64,000 bases of DNA from Chryseobacterium antibioticum (lineage in GTDB: Bacteria; Bacteroidota; Bacteroidia; Flavobacteriales; Weeksellaceae), in assembly GCF_012927325.1 (NCBI RefSeq), contig NZ_JABBGI010000003.1:62001-126000 (forward strand). The letters run 5' to 3'. This document shows positions 33,201 through 40,652 of the stretch, one piece after another; positions within the stretch are counted from its first letter, which is position 1, and every line of letters begins with the position of its first letter. Position numbers and translations under genes: made by a program. The notes beneath the pieces were generated by a model. The model had not been told where the DNA came from. It made no database searches and saw nothing but the letters and a program-made list of their open reading frames with translations.

Positions 33201-34559
33201 ATGAACATATTAGAAACATATCAAAATTATTACTTCGTAGGCATCGGAGGTATCGGAATGAGTGCTTTGGCACGTTATTTCAATGCTTCGGGCAAAAAAG
33301 TGCTGGGCTATGATAAGACCAATACGAAGCTTACTTCGCTTCTGATGAAAGAAGGAATTGATATCGTTTTCGAAGATAACATTGACGAAAAAATAACTAC
33401 ACTTCAAAAAGAAAACACTTTGGTGATCTATACTCCCGCCATCAAAACGCTGGGAATTTTAGATTATTTCAACCAAAATCAGTTTGAAGTCTTAAAACGT
33501 GCTAAGGTTTTAGGCCTGATCACAGAAAATACAGACTGTATCGCAGTAGCAGGAACCCATGGGAAAACAACAACTTCTACACTGGTTTCTCACCTGTGCA
33601 AAGAGGCCAATCTTCCATTTTCATGCTTTTTAGGCGGTATTTCTGAAAATTTTAAATCAAACTTCTTATATAATGGAACAGAGTACTCCGTAGTAGAAGC
33701 CGATGAATATGACAGAAGCTTCCTGAACCTTTCTCCGGACTGGGCAGTAGTAACGTCTACCGATGCAGACCATCTGGATATTTATGGCGATAAAAGCCAC
33801 ATTGAGGAGGGTTTCAAGCAGTTTGCAGCCCTTGTTCCGAATGACAGACAGTTGTTTGTAAGAAAAGGCCTGGATATAGGAAGAGCACATCAGACCTATG
33901 CCGTGAATGAAGAAGCAGATTACTACTCAGATAACCTGCGTATGGATCACGATAAAATCTATTTTGATTTCCATACTCCTTCCGAAACTGTAAAAGATTT
34001 TGTGTGGGAAATTCCGGGAATCCATAACGTAGAAAATGCAACAGCAGCCTTGGCTATCCTTCACAATTTAGGCGTAGATTTTGAAACACTGAAAAAGGCT
34101 ATTGCTAATTTTAAAGGAATTAAAAGAAGATATACCAAACATATCTATCCAAATGGTAAAATTTATATTGATGATTATGCGCACCATCCGACAGAAATCA
34201 ATGCGGTAGTGAGCTCTATCAGAACATTTTATCCCGATAAAAAACTCTTAGTGGTCTTTCAGCCCCATCTTTTCAGCAGAACAAGGGATTTCGCTGATGG
34301 ATTTGCAGAAAGCCTGAGCAAATCGGATGAGCTGATCCTTCTCGACATTTATCCTGCAAGAGAACTTCAGGAAAATTTTGAAGGAATAACGTCTGACTGG
34401 TTATTAGAAAAAGTGAATTTAGATCAAAAAGAAAAATCGGAACTATCCGGTGCTTTTGAAAAAATAAAAGAAAAAGATTTTGACATCCTTCTTACCGTAG
34501 GTGCAGGAAACATTGATACCCTGTATGATCCTATTGCAGAATGGATTTCAAAAAAATAA
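33201..34559 (+). CDS. murC: UDP-MurNAc:L-alanine ligase MurC
   Basis: First amino-acid ligase of the peptide stem. Seen in 452 residues: the N-terminal FVGIGGIGMSALARYF, ATP loop VAGTHGKTTTSTLV, VVEADEYDRSFL, TSTDADHLDIYGD, and the C-terminal IYIDDYAHHPTEINAVVSSI with VVFQPHLFSRTRDF, which distinguishes MurC from the other Mur ligases. Confidence 0.97.
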   Translation: MNILETYQNYYFVGIGGIGMSALARYFNASGKKVLGYDKTNTKLTSLLMKEGIDIVFEDNIDEKITTLQKENTLVIYTPAIKTLGILDYFNQNQFEVLKRAKVLGLITENTDCIAVAGTHGKTTTSTLVSHLCKEANLPFSCFLGGISENFKSNFLYNGTEYSVVEADEYDRSFLNLSPDWAVVTSTDADHLDIYGDKSHIEEGFKQFAALVPNDRQLFVRKGLDIGRAHQTYAVNEEADYYSDNLRMDHDKIYFDFHTPSETVKDFVWEIPGIHNVENATAALAILHNLGVDFETLKKAIANFKGIKRRYTKHIYPNGKIYIDDYAHHPTEINAVVSSIRTFYPDKKLLVVFQPHLFSRTRDFADGFAESLSKSDELILLDIYPARELQENFEGITSDWLLEKVNLDQKEKSELSGAFEKIKEKDFDILLTVGAGNIDTLYDPIAEWISKK

Positions 34560-34561
34560 TA

Positions 34562-34625
34562 GTGAAAAATTAATAATGAAAAATGAATCAGTTTCTGATA
34601 TCTGACGTCTGAAATCTGACATCTT
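34562..34625. repeat. Composite spacer: TTTTTCATT-type repeat plus TCTGA repeats
   Basis: 34562-34587 is the inverted counterpart of the murD-ftsW repeat. It is followed by short tandem TCTGAtatctgacgTCTGAaaTCTGACATCT units (34592-34623, written here as a pattern). Confidence 0.5.
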
Positions 34626-34631
34626 AGAATT

Positions 34632-35597
34632 ATGAAAAATAAATACAGAATATTAAAAATTGCTGTCACAGTGATCATCCTTGGATTACTGCTGAGTTTC
34701 TCATTGAAGAGATTCAGCGGCCAGAAGATCACGGACAATAAGATTTCTGTAAAAATGAATGAAAAAACTCCGGTATACTTCATAGATGAAAAAGATATCC
34801 GGGAAATTGTAAAAAAAGAAAACCCTTCCGGAAAAGTCGGAGATCTGAATATCCCTGTGCTTGAAAAGAAGATCAACTCTCTTCCTGCGGTAGACAGCGC
34901 CAATGTCTATTTGAACCTGAACGGAAAACTCTACCTCGATATCAGACAAAGAGTTCCTGTTTTCAGGCTGAATAAAGACGGAAAAGACTTTTATGTGGAT
35001 GAAAAAGGAACCGAGTTTCCTATATCCAAGACCTATTCGCACCCTTGCATGCTGGTAACAGGAGATGTGAAACCGGATGAATATGAAAAACTGGCAGAGC
35101 TGGTTGAAAAGATTGATAAAGATGATTTCAGCAAAAAATTCTTTATCGGAATTTCAAAAAGTAGAGGCGATTATAATCTTCTGACCAGTGATGGAAATTA
35201 CAAAGTAGAAATAGGAGATCTTGACAACATAGAATTTAAGGTAAAAGGTTTAAAAACTTTTGTAGAAAAATATCTGGTATTCCAGGATCCCCAAAAGTAC
35301 AGCTTAGTATCTGTAAAATATCAGAACCAGATTGTAACCACTCTAAATCCTTATTTCAAAGAAAACGACAGTATTCTGAAAGCAGGAAATCTGGAACTGG
35401 CAAAAACCCCGCTACTGGCAGCAGCAAAAAAGCCGGAAGCCATGCCTAAAATTGCAGAAACAAAAAAAACAAAAGCCCCTTCCGTAAAGCCGAAGGAAAA
35501 AATAAAACCAAAAACGACGGTCAAACCAAAGGAAACTAAAAAGACAGTGAAAAAACCGGTAGCTACAAAGGCAAAGACAAAAGTAAAAATAGAATAA
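34632..35597 (+). CDS. ftsQ: FtsQ-like division protein with Lys/Pro-rich tail
   Basis: Bitopic division protein linking early and late divisome. One TM segment near residues 10-30 (ITVIILGLLLSF-like), a POTRA-type region (KTPVYFIDEKDIREIVKKEN, PVLEKKINSLPAVDSANVYL), then the FtsQ beta domain (RVPVFRLNKDGKDFYVDEKG). Position between murC and ftsA supports ftsQ. Residues about 262-321 form an unusual Lys/Pro/Thr-rich tail (PKEKIKPKTTVKPKETKKT), predicted to be extracytoplasmic and disordered. The length of 321 exceeds typical ~270. Confidence 0.88.
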   Translation: MKNKYRILKIAVTVIILGLLLSFSLKRFSGQKITDNKISVKMNEKTPVYFIDEKDIREIVKKENPSGKVGDLNIPVLEKKINSLPAVDSANVYLNLNGKLYLDIRQRVPVFRLNKDGKDFYVDEKGTEFPISKTYSHPCMLVTGDVKPDEYEKLAELVEKIDKDDFSKKFFIGISKSRGDYNLLTSDGNYKVEIGDLDNIEFKVKGLKTFVEKYLVFQDPQKYSLVSVKYQNQIVTTLNPYFKENDSILKAGNLELAKTPLLAAAKKPEAMPKIAETKKTKAPSVKPKEKIKPKTTVKPKETKKTVKKPVATKAKTKVKIE

Positions 35598-35601
35598 ACA
35601 C

Positions 35602-35674
35602 AAGTCCAAAGGGACCATTTAGCATAGAATTGGATAAGATCCAATTTGATTAAAAAAAAACGGGACATTGTCCC
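35602..35674 (+). repeat. GTCCC/GGGAC-GGAT/ATCC two-hairpin element, copy D, plus third hairpin
   Basis: Hairpin 1: GTCC (35604-35607) with GGAC (35612-35615). Hairpin 2: AATTGGAT (35628-35635) with ATCCAATT (35639-35646). After an A tract a third stem GGGAC (35662-35666) with GTCCC (35670-35674) appears, like an inverted hairpin 1. It occupies the ftsQ-ftsA spacer. Confidence 0.8.
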
Positions 35675-35712
35675 AGGCATGAAAAAATAGAAAAAAATCA
35701 AATCGACATAAA

Positions 35713-37098
35713 ATGGAAAATCAAGAGTATTCAGTAGGTCTGGACATCGGGACAACGAAGATTGTCGCGATAGTCGGACGGAGGAATGCACACGGGAAGA
35801 TAGAAATTCTCGGCGTTGGGAAGGCCAAAAGTCTTGGAGTTCATAAAGGTATTGTGAACAATATATCACAAACCATTAATTCAATCAAGGCTGCCGTTTC
35901 TGAAGCACAATCCAGCGCAGGAGTTCCTATCCGTAAAGTTACGGTAGGTATTGCAGGAAAACACATCCGTTCTCTGCAGCATTCCGACTATATTATGCGT
36001 GAGCATCCGGACAAATTTATTACAGACGACGACATCGAAGCACTGAAAGATCAGGTAAAAAAGCTGGTCATGCTTCCCGGAGAAGAAATTATCCATGTCC
36101 TTCCCCAGGAATATAAAGTGGATTCCGAAGGCGAAATACAAGAGCCCGTTGGAATGCACGGAAAACGCTTAGAAGCCAATTTTCATGTGGTAGTAGGACA
36201 GATGGGCAGCATCAGAAACATCGCAAGATGTGTAAGAGAAGCAGGCCTGGAAATGGAGGCCCTTACCCTGGAACCTTTGGCGTCTTCAGAAGCTGTACTG
36301 ACTAAAGAAGAAAAAGAAGCCGGCGTTGCTATAGTAGATATAGGAGGCGGTACTACAGATATTGCCATCTTCAAAGACAATATCATCCGCCATACCTGCG
36401 TAATCCCTTACGGAGGCGGTATTATTACGGAAGATATCAAAGAAGGCTGCTCCATCATTGAGAAACATGCAGAACAACTGAAGGTAAAATTCGGTTCTGC
36501 AGTTCCGGAATTGGAAAAAGACAGTACATTTGTTACTATTCCAGGGCTTCACGGAAGACCGGACAAGGAAATTTCTCTTAAAACACTGGCACAGATCATC
36601 AATGCCAGAGTAGAAGAAATTCTGGAAATGGTTAACACGGAATTAAAAGCGTACGGAGCATTTGAGCAAAAGAAAAAGCTGATTGCAGGGATTGTCCTTA
36701 CAGGAGGCGGATCCAACTTGAAACACCTTCGTCAGCTGGCCAATTATACAACAGGTTTTGACAGCAGAATCGGTTTTGCAAATGAATATATTGCCAACGA
36801 TAAAAACCAGTACCTGAAAGGCCCGGAATTTGCTACTTCAATCGGCTTGCTGATGGAGAGTTTAAAGATTCGGGACAAAAAGCAGGGCGCTGAAGAAGAA
36901 GCGTTCGTTGAGGAAGAAGTTGCTAAAGCAGAAACTGCTGAAATACAGACAGAAACAACTCAGCAACTTCAGCCGTCAGCTACAGTTCAGGAGCAACAGG
37001 CCGTTGCTACCCAACAGCAGGAAAACAGAAGAGCGAAACTCACCTTTGGGCAGTCGCTTATGGAAAAAGTTAAAAAATTCTTTGAAGAAGTAGAGTAA
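35713..37098 (+). CDS. ftsA: Cell-division actin homologue FtsA
   Basis: Tethers FtsZ to the inner membrane and recruits later division proteins. Seen in 461 residues: phosphate 1 motif SVGLDIGTTKIVAIVGR, SHS2 region with LGVHKGIVNNISQT and VLPQEYKVD, phosphate 2 VAIVDIGGGTTDIAIF, adenosine motif GIVLTGGGSNLKHL, a Gln-rich linker (about 405-435), and the C-terminal amphipathic helix SLMEKVKKFFEEV that binds the membrane. Directly upstream of ftsZ. Confidence 0.96.
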   Translation: MENQEYSVGLDIGTTKIVAIVGRRNAHGKIEILGVGKAKSLGVHKGIVNNISQTINSIKAAVSEAQSSAGVPIRKVTVGIAGKHIRSLQHSDYIMREHPDKFITDDDIEALKDQVKKLVMLPGEEIIHVLPQEYKVDSEGEIQEPVGMHGKRLEANFHVVVGQMGSIRNIARCVREAGLEMEALTLEPLASSEAVLTKEEKEAGVAIVDIGGGTTDIAIFKDNIIRHTCVIPYGGGIITEDIKEGCSIIEKHAEQLKVKFGSAVPELEKDSTFVTIPGLHGRPDKEISLKTLAQIINARVEEILEMVNTELKAYGAFEQKKKLIAGIVLTGGGSNLKHLRQLANYTTGFDSRIGFANEYIANDKNQYLKGPEFATSIGLLMESLKIRDKKQGAEEEAFVEEEVAKAETAEIQTETTQQLQPSATVQEQQAVATQQQENRRAKLTFGQSLMEKVKKFFEEVE

Positions 37099-37212
37099 AA
37101 TATAAATGATAGAAGATCATTGATAATTGATAAATAAAAAGCACACAGCTTATTGCATGGCGCCATTTATCACTCATCAATTATCATTCATCAATCGTCA
37201 ATTATAAAAAGC
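37099..37212. repeat. ATAAATGAT/ATCATTTAT palindromic spacer between ftsA and ftsZ
   Basis: The left part has GATCATTGATAATTGATAAAT; the right part has ATTTATCActcATCAATTATCATTcATC, giving a long imperfect hairpin. It belongs to the same family as 23566-23625. A GGCGCC sits in the loop. Confidence 0.5.
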
Positions 37213-37218
37213 ATAGTT

Positions 37219-39141
37219 ATGGAAAATATAGATACACAAGGATTTTCATTTGATTTGCCAAAAGGAAATTCATCCATCATAAAAGTAATCGGTGTAGGAG
37301 GCGGTGGAAACAACGCATTGAAACACATGTACGAGAAAGGAATCTACGGAGTAGATTTCGTGGTCTGTAATACAGATGCCCAAACTTTAGATAATAATCC
37401 CGTTGCTAATAAAGTACAGCTTGGTACTACCATCACAGAAGGACTGGGTGCGGGTGCGGATCCTGAAGTAGGAGAAAAATCTGCTATTGAAAGCATCGAA
37501 GAAATTAAAGCTTGTATGGGCCAGAATACCAAAATGGTGTTCATCACTGCCGGAATGGGCGGTGGTACAGGTACAGGAGCAGCTCCGGTTATTGCCAAGG
37601 TAGCTAAAGATATGGGAATTTTGACGGTAGGTATCGTTACCGTTCCTTTCAGCTTCGAAGGTAAAAGAAGACTTGAACAAGCCGAAATTGGTCTTGAAAA
37701 GCTAAGAAATAATGTTGACTCACTGATTGTGATCAATAATGATAAATTAAGACAGCAGTTTGGAAACCTTGGATTTAAGCAGGGATTCTCAAAAGCCGAT
37801 GAAGTTTTAACCAATGCCGCGAAAGGAATGGCTGAAGTTATTACAGGGTACTTTGATGTGAACATTGACTTTAGAGATGCTAAATCTGTACTTCAGAACT
37901 CTGGTACTGCCCTGATGTCTACAGGAATTGCTTCAGGAGAAAACAAAGCAGAAGAAGCCGTTAAAAAAGCCCTGGACTCTCCGTTGTTGAACGACAACAA
38001 GATCACCGGTGCTAAAAACGTGCTTCTACTGATCAGAAGTGGTGCTGAAGAAGTAACCATGGACGAGATCGGGGTAATTATGGACCACATCCAGAAAGAA
38101 GCCGGAAATACAGCTGATATTATTTTCGGGGTGGGTGCTGATGAAGAATTAGGAGATTCTGTAAGCGTTCTTGTAATCGCTACAGGTTTTTCAAATGACA
38201 GCAAAAGATTTGCAGGCCCTACTGAGAAGATCAGAATCAGTCTTAATGACAGTTTTGATGCTCCAAAAACATCTCCTTTTAAAACAAGGGAAGAAAGAGA
38301 AACACCTTCTGAAAAAACCCGTGAATTTGGAGGAAAACACACCTTCAGACTGGATGATGAGGACAGCGATGCCCCACAATTCGGGATGACTTCTTCTGAA
38401 AAAAAAATGATTATTGAGGAAGAGCAGATTAAAACTGAAATAAAATTCTTTGATAAAGAGGAAGATACACCTAATAACGCGGCCCGTGACTGGAGAAATG
38501 AAGAAGAACCGGAAGAAGAATCATATAGCTTATTCTCTTATGATGAAGAAGGAGAAGATCCAAATGATCTGGAAATAGAGTCTTTCAAATTTGACTTTGA
38601 TTCCAGAAAAGATGATGTGCCATCTACACCGGCAACCCATGTTTTCTCACACGAAAAACCGGTTGAGTTCAGTTTTTTTGTCAACAATCAGCCTTCATCT
38701 AATGAGCCTAAAACAGATTACGGACAGCCAAAAGCAGAGTTTACTGCTCCCGCCAGTACAGTAACCGAAATTCCTGTTCAGGCTGTTGAAGCGATCTTCC
38801 AGACCAGATATGAAGAGCCAAAAGCTGAAACAAAACCAGCCTTTGAAGAAAAAATAGAAATTGAAACGCCAAAACCTGCAGAATCAGAATTCACTTTCGT
38901 GAATAAAGCGGTTGACCAGGAAAGAATCGTAGAAAGAAGAAATAAATTAAAAGAATTCAATTCCCGCTATCAGAGCTTTGACAGCACAAGCGAATTCGAA
39001 TCTGTACCGGCTTTCAAAAGAAAGAATATCTCTATTGACGAAAACAATGCATCAGACCAGAATATCAATACCTATCTGTCTGACAACAATGGATCTATGC
39101 AGGTGAGAGAGAACAGATTTTTAAATAAAGACGTTGACTAA
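37219..39141 (+). CDS. ftsZ: Cell-division GTPase FtsZ
   Basis: Forms the Z ring. The ATG at 37219 (MENIDTQGFSFDLPKG) gives 640 residues; upstream in-frame codons to 37153 lie in the spacer repeat. Seen: IKVIGVGGGGNNALKHM, GTP-binding GMGGGTGTGAAP near 111-121, T7-loop region NIDFRDAKSVLQNSG, and the second domain to about residue 330. A long acidic linker of about 250 residues follows. A CCTP-like sequence SVPAFKRKN comes about 45 residues before the end, then a tail finishing RENRFLNKDVD. This is much longer than the ~380-400 residues of E. coli FtsZ. Confidence 0.97.
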   Translation: MENIDTQGFSFDLPKGNSSIIKVIGVGGGGNNALKHMYEKGIYGVDFVVCNTDAQTLDNNPVANKVQLGTTITEGLGAGADPEVGEKSAIESIEEIKACMGQNTKMVFITAGMGGGTGTGAAPVIAKVAKDMGILTVGIVTVPFSFEGKRRLEQAEIGLEKLRNNVDSLIVINNDKLRQQFGNLGFKQGFSKADEVLTNAAKGMAEVITGYFDVNIDFRDAKSVLQNSGTALMSTGIASGENKAEEAVKKALDSPLLNDNKITGAKNVLLLIRSGAEEVTMDEIGVIMDHIQKEAGNTADIIFGVGADEELGDSVSVLVIATGFSNDSKRFAGPTEKIRISLNDSFDAPKTSPFKTREERETPSEKTREFGGKHTFRLDDEDSDAPQFGMTSSEKKMIIEEEQIKTEIKFFDKEEDTPNNAARDWRNEEEPEEESYSLFSYDEEGEDPNDLEIESFKFDFDSRKDDVPSTPATHVFSHEKPVEFSFFVNNQPSSNEPKTDYGQPKAEFTAPASTVTEIPVQAVEAIFQTRYEEPKAETKPAFEEKIEIETPKPAESEFTFVNKAVDQERIVERRNKLKEFNSRYQSFDSTSEFESVPAFKRKNISIDENNASDQNINTYLSDNNGSMQVRENRFLNKDVD

Positions 39142-39144
39142 ATA

Positions 39145-39222
39145 ATGTAACAATGTATCAATTTAACAGTGTAACAATTGCTTGTTCAAATTGGTACATT
39201 GATACACTTTTACATTGATAAA
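39145..39222. repeat. TACATT/AATGTA palindromic spacer before yqeY
   Basis: AATGTAACAATGTATCAATTT faces AAATTGGTACATTGATACA and TTTTACATTG: a long AT-rich hairpin between ftsZ and yqeY, related to the mraY-murD and murG-murC spacers. Confidence 0.6.
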
Positions 39223-39231
39223 TTATATACC

Positions 39232-39678
39232 ATGAGTTTAGAAAATATCATAAGCGAAGCTATTAAAACAGCCATGAGAGAGAAAGACAGAGTTGCTCTG
39301 GATTCTCTGAGAGCTGTAAAAGCTCAAATTTTAAATCTACAAACTGAAGCTAGAGGTACTGAAGTTTCTGTTGAACAGGAAATTGCCATTCTGCAAAGAA
39401 TGATCAAACAGCGTAAAGACTCTTTCGAACAGTTTTCAGCACAGGGAAGAAATGACCTAGCAGAAGTAGAAGATGCTCAGATGAAGGTGATCGAGAAGTA
39501 TCTGCCTAAACAACTGAGTCCGGAAGAACTGGAAGCAGAAATTAAGAGTATTATTTCAGAAACTGGAGCTGAGTCTGCCAAAGACTTAGGAAAAGTGATG
39601 GGAGCAGCTTCAAAAGCATTAGCCGGAAAGTCAGACGGAAAAAGTATTTCCGAAATGGCCAAGAAGCTCCTTTCGTAA
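39232..39678 (+). CDS. yqeY: GatB/YqeY domain protein
   Basis: Free-standing YqeY domain, 148 residues from the ATG at 39232 (an earlier frame start at 39178 lies in the repeat). Seen: LENIISEAIKTAMREKDRVA, LRAVKAQILNLQTEARG, VIEKYLPKQLSPEELEAEI, and GAESAKDLGKVMGAASKALA with the final helix. The domain resembles the tail of GatB amidotransferase subunits; the stand-alone role is not established, perhaps tRNA-related. Confidence 0.93.
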   Translation: MSLENIISEAIKTAMREKDRVALDSLRAVKAQILNLQTEARGTEVSVEQEIAILQRMIKQRKDSFEQFSAQGRNDLAEVEDAQMKVIEKYLPKQLSPEELEAEIKSIISETGAESAKDLGKVMGAASKALAGKSDGKSISEMAKKLLS

Positions 39679-39780
39679 AAACGGGATCAGTTTTTCGCGA
39701 GCCGGGATGTATTTAATCCTAATCACGAAACAAGACCCAAAAAGCAGGATATCCAACCTTTGCATATCGATTTGATTAAA

Positions 39781-39817
39781 GAAGCCCTGAACGTTAACGT
39801 TCAGGGCTTCATTTTTT
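39781..39817 (+). terminator. Perfect 30-bp palindrome ending the dcw/yqeY transcript
   Basis: Two 15-bp arms, GAAGCCCTGAACGTT and its exact complement, meet at AACGTTAACGTT with no unpaired loop in the DNA. An ATTTTTT tract follows. It lies 103 bp after yqeY and is the first strong terminator after the start of the dcw cluster. Confidence 0.85.
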
Positions 39818-40084
39818 GGATATTCATAAATAATAATTCAGTTCGGTAGTATTCAAAACTGAAATAGGTGTTTATTTAACTACAATCATGCGCTGTTAAA
39901 TAATTTGAGTGCTCGAGGGAAAGCAGTAAATGTTTTTTTCATGGTCGTTTGTTTTTCAGAATCATTTCAAATTTAATAAATAATTATCATTATTCATAAT
40001 TTTATTTTATGTTTTTTTGAATATTATTACAATATTAATATTACATTAATTTTATCTGACTAAACGATTGATAGTTTTTATATA
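39818..40084. other. AT-rich spacer upstream of the bacilliredoxin gene
   Basis: No reading frame, RNA gene or repeat of the families in this window is visible; the last 130 bp are extremely AT-rich. Confidence 0.5.
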
Positions 40085-40115
40085 TTGAACAAAAGCCAAG
40101 AAATGATTAACTTTG
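40085..40115 (+). promoter_or_regulatory. Promoter of the bacilliredoxin gene
   Basis: ATTG with TTG at 40085-40087 as -33 and TAACTTTG at 40108-40115 as -7, 20 bp apart: one of the best two-box Bacteroidota promoters in the window. The ATG follows 21 bp after the -7 box. Confidence 0.75.
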
Positions 40116-40136
40116 TAGTGATAAAAAACAAAATAT

Positions 40137-40547
40137 ATGTATCCAACAGATTTAGTAATGCCAATGAAGGCAGAACTTACAGATAAAGGTTTCGAAGATC
40201 TAACAACTCCAGCACAGGTAGAAGAGGCTTTAAAGCAGTCGGGAACAACTCTATTGGTCATCAATTCAGTTTGCGGATGTGCAGCTGGAGCAGCAAGACC
40301 GGGTGTTGTTTACTCTTTGACAGGAGATAAAAAACCTGATCATTTAACAACTGTTTTTGCAGGATTTGATACAGAAGCTGTAGCAGAGGCAAGAAAGCAT
40401 CTTGCTCCATTCCCTCCAAGCTCTCCATGTGTAGCTCTTTTCAAGGACGGAGAATTGGTTCACATGCTGGAAAGACACCACATTGAAGGAAACCCTGCAG
40501 GGGCAATCGCAGCAAATCTTCAGGCTGCTTTTGACGAGTATTGCTAA
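40137..40547 (+). CDS. BrxA/BrxB-family bacilliredoxin (YphP/YqiW)
   Basis: Thiol-disulfide protein of 136 residues. The family CGC motif is in NSVCGCAAGAARPGV near residues 52-66; VFAGFDTEAVAEARKHLAPF, PPSSPCVALFKDGELVHMLE and RHHIEGNPAGAI are further landmarks. In Bacillus these proteins remove bacillithiol from proteins; whether this organism makes bacillithiol is suggested by other Bacteroidota but cannot be read here. Monocistronic: own promoter and terminator. Confidence 0.92.
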   Translation: MYPTDLVMPMKAELTDKGFEDLTTPAQVEEALKQSGTTLLVINSVCGCAAGAARPGVVYSLTGDKKPDHLTTVFAGFDTEAVAEARKHLAPFPPSSPCVALFKDGELVHMLERHHIEGNPAGAIAANLQAAFDEYC

Positions 40548-40568
40548 GAAACAATAAAGCAAAATACT

Positions 40569-40597
40569 AAACCGTTACATTATTTGTAGCGGTTTTT
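40569..40597 (+). terminator. Terminator of the bacilliredoxin gene
   Basis: AAACCGTTAC (40569-40578) pairs with GTAGCGGTTT (40586-40595, one wobble), loop ATTATTT, followed by T's. Confidence 0.85.
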
Positions 40598-40639
40598 GTA
40601 TTTAACACGATAAAAATTCTCTAAAAATCCAAATATTAT

Positions 40640-40647
40640 TATATTTG
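40640..40647 (+). promoter_or_regulatory. -7 promoter box of the GH3-family gene
   Basis: TATATTTG, a full match, ends 5 bases before the ATG at 40653. The transcript is therefore probably leaderless. Confidence 0.65.
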
Positions 40648-40652
40648 TTGGA

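Noticed and set aside
37344..37865. 173-codon minus-strand frame inside ftsZ
   Set aside because: Antisense shadow of the FtsZ GTPase domain, whose motifs are intact on the plus strand.
39679..39780. GC-mixed stretch after yqeY considered as a tRNA
   Set aside because: No cloverleaf, T-loop (GTTCRANNC) or CCA-proximal stem could be formed.
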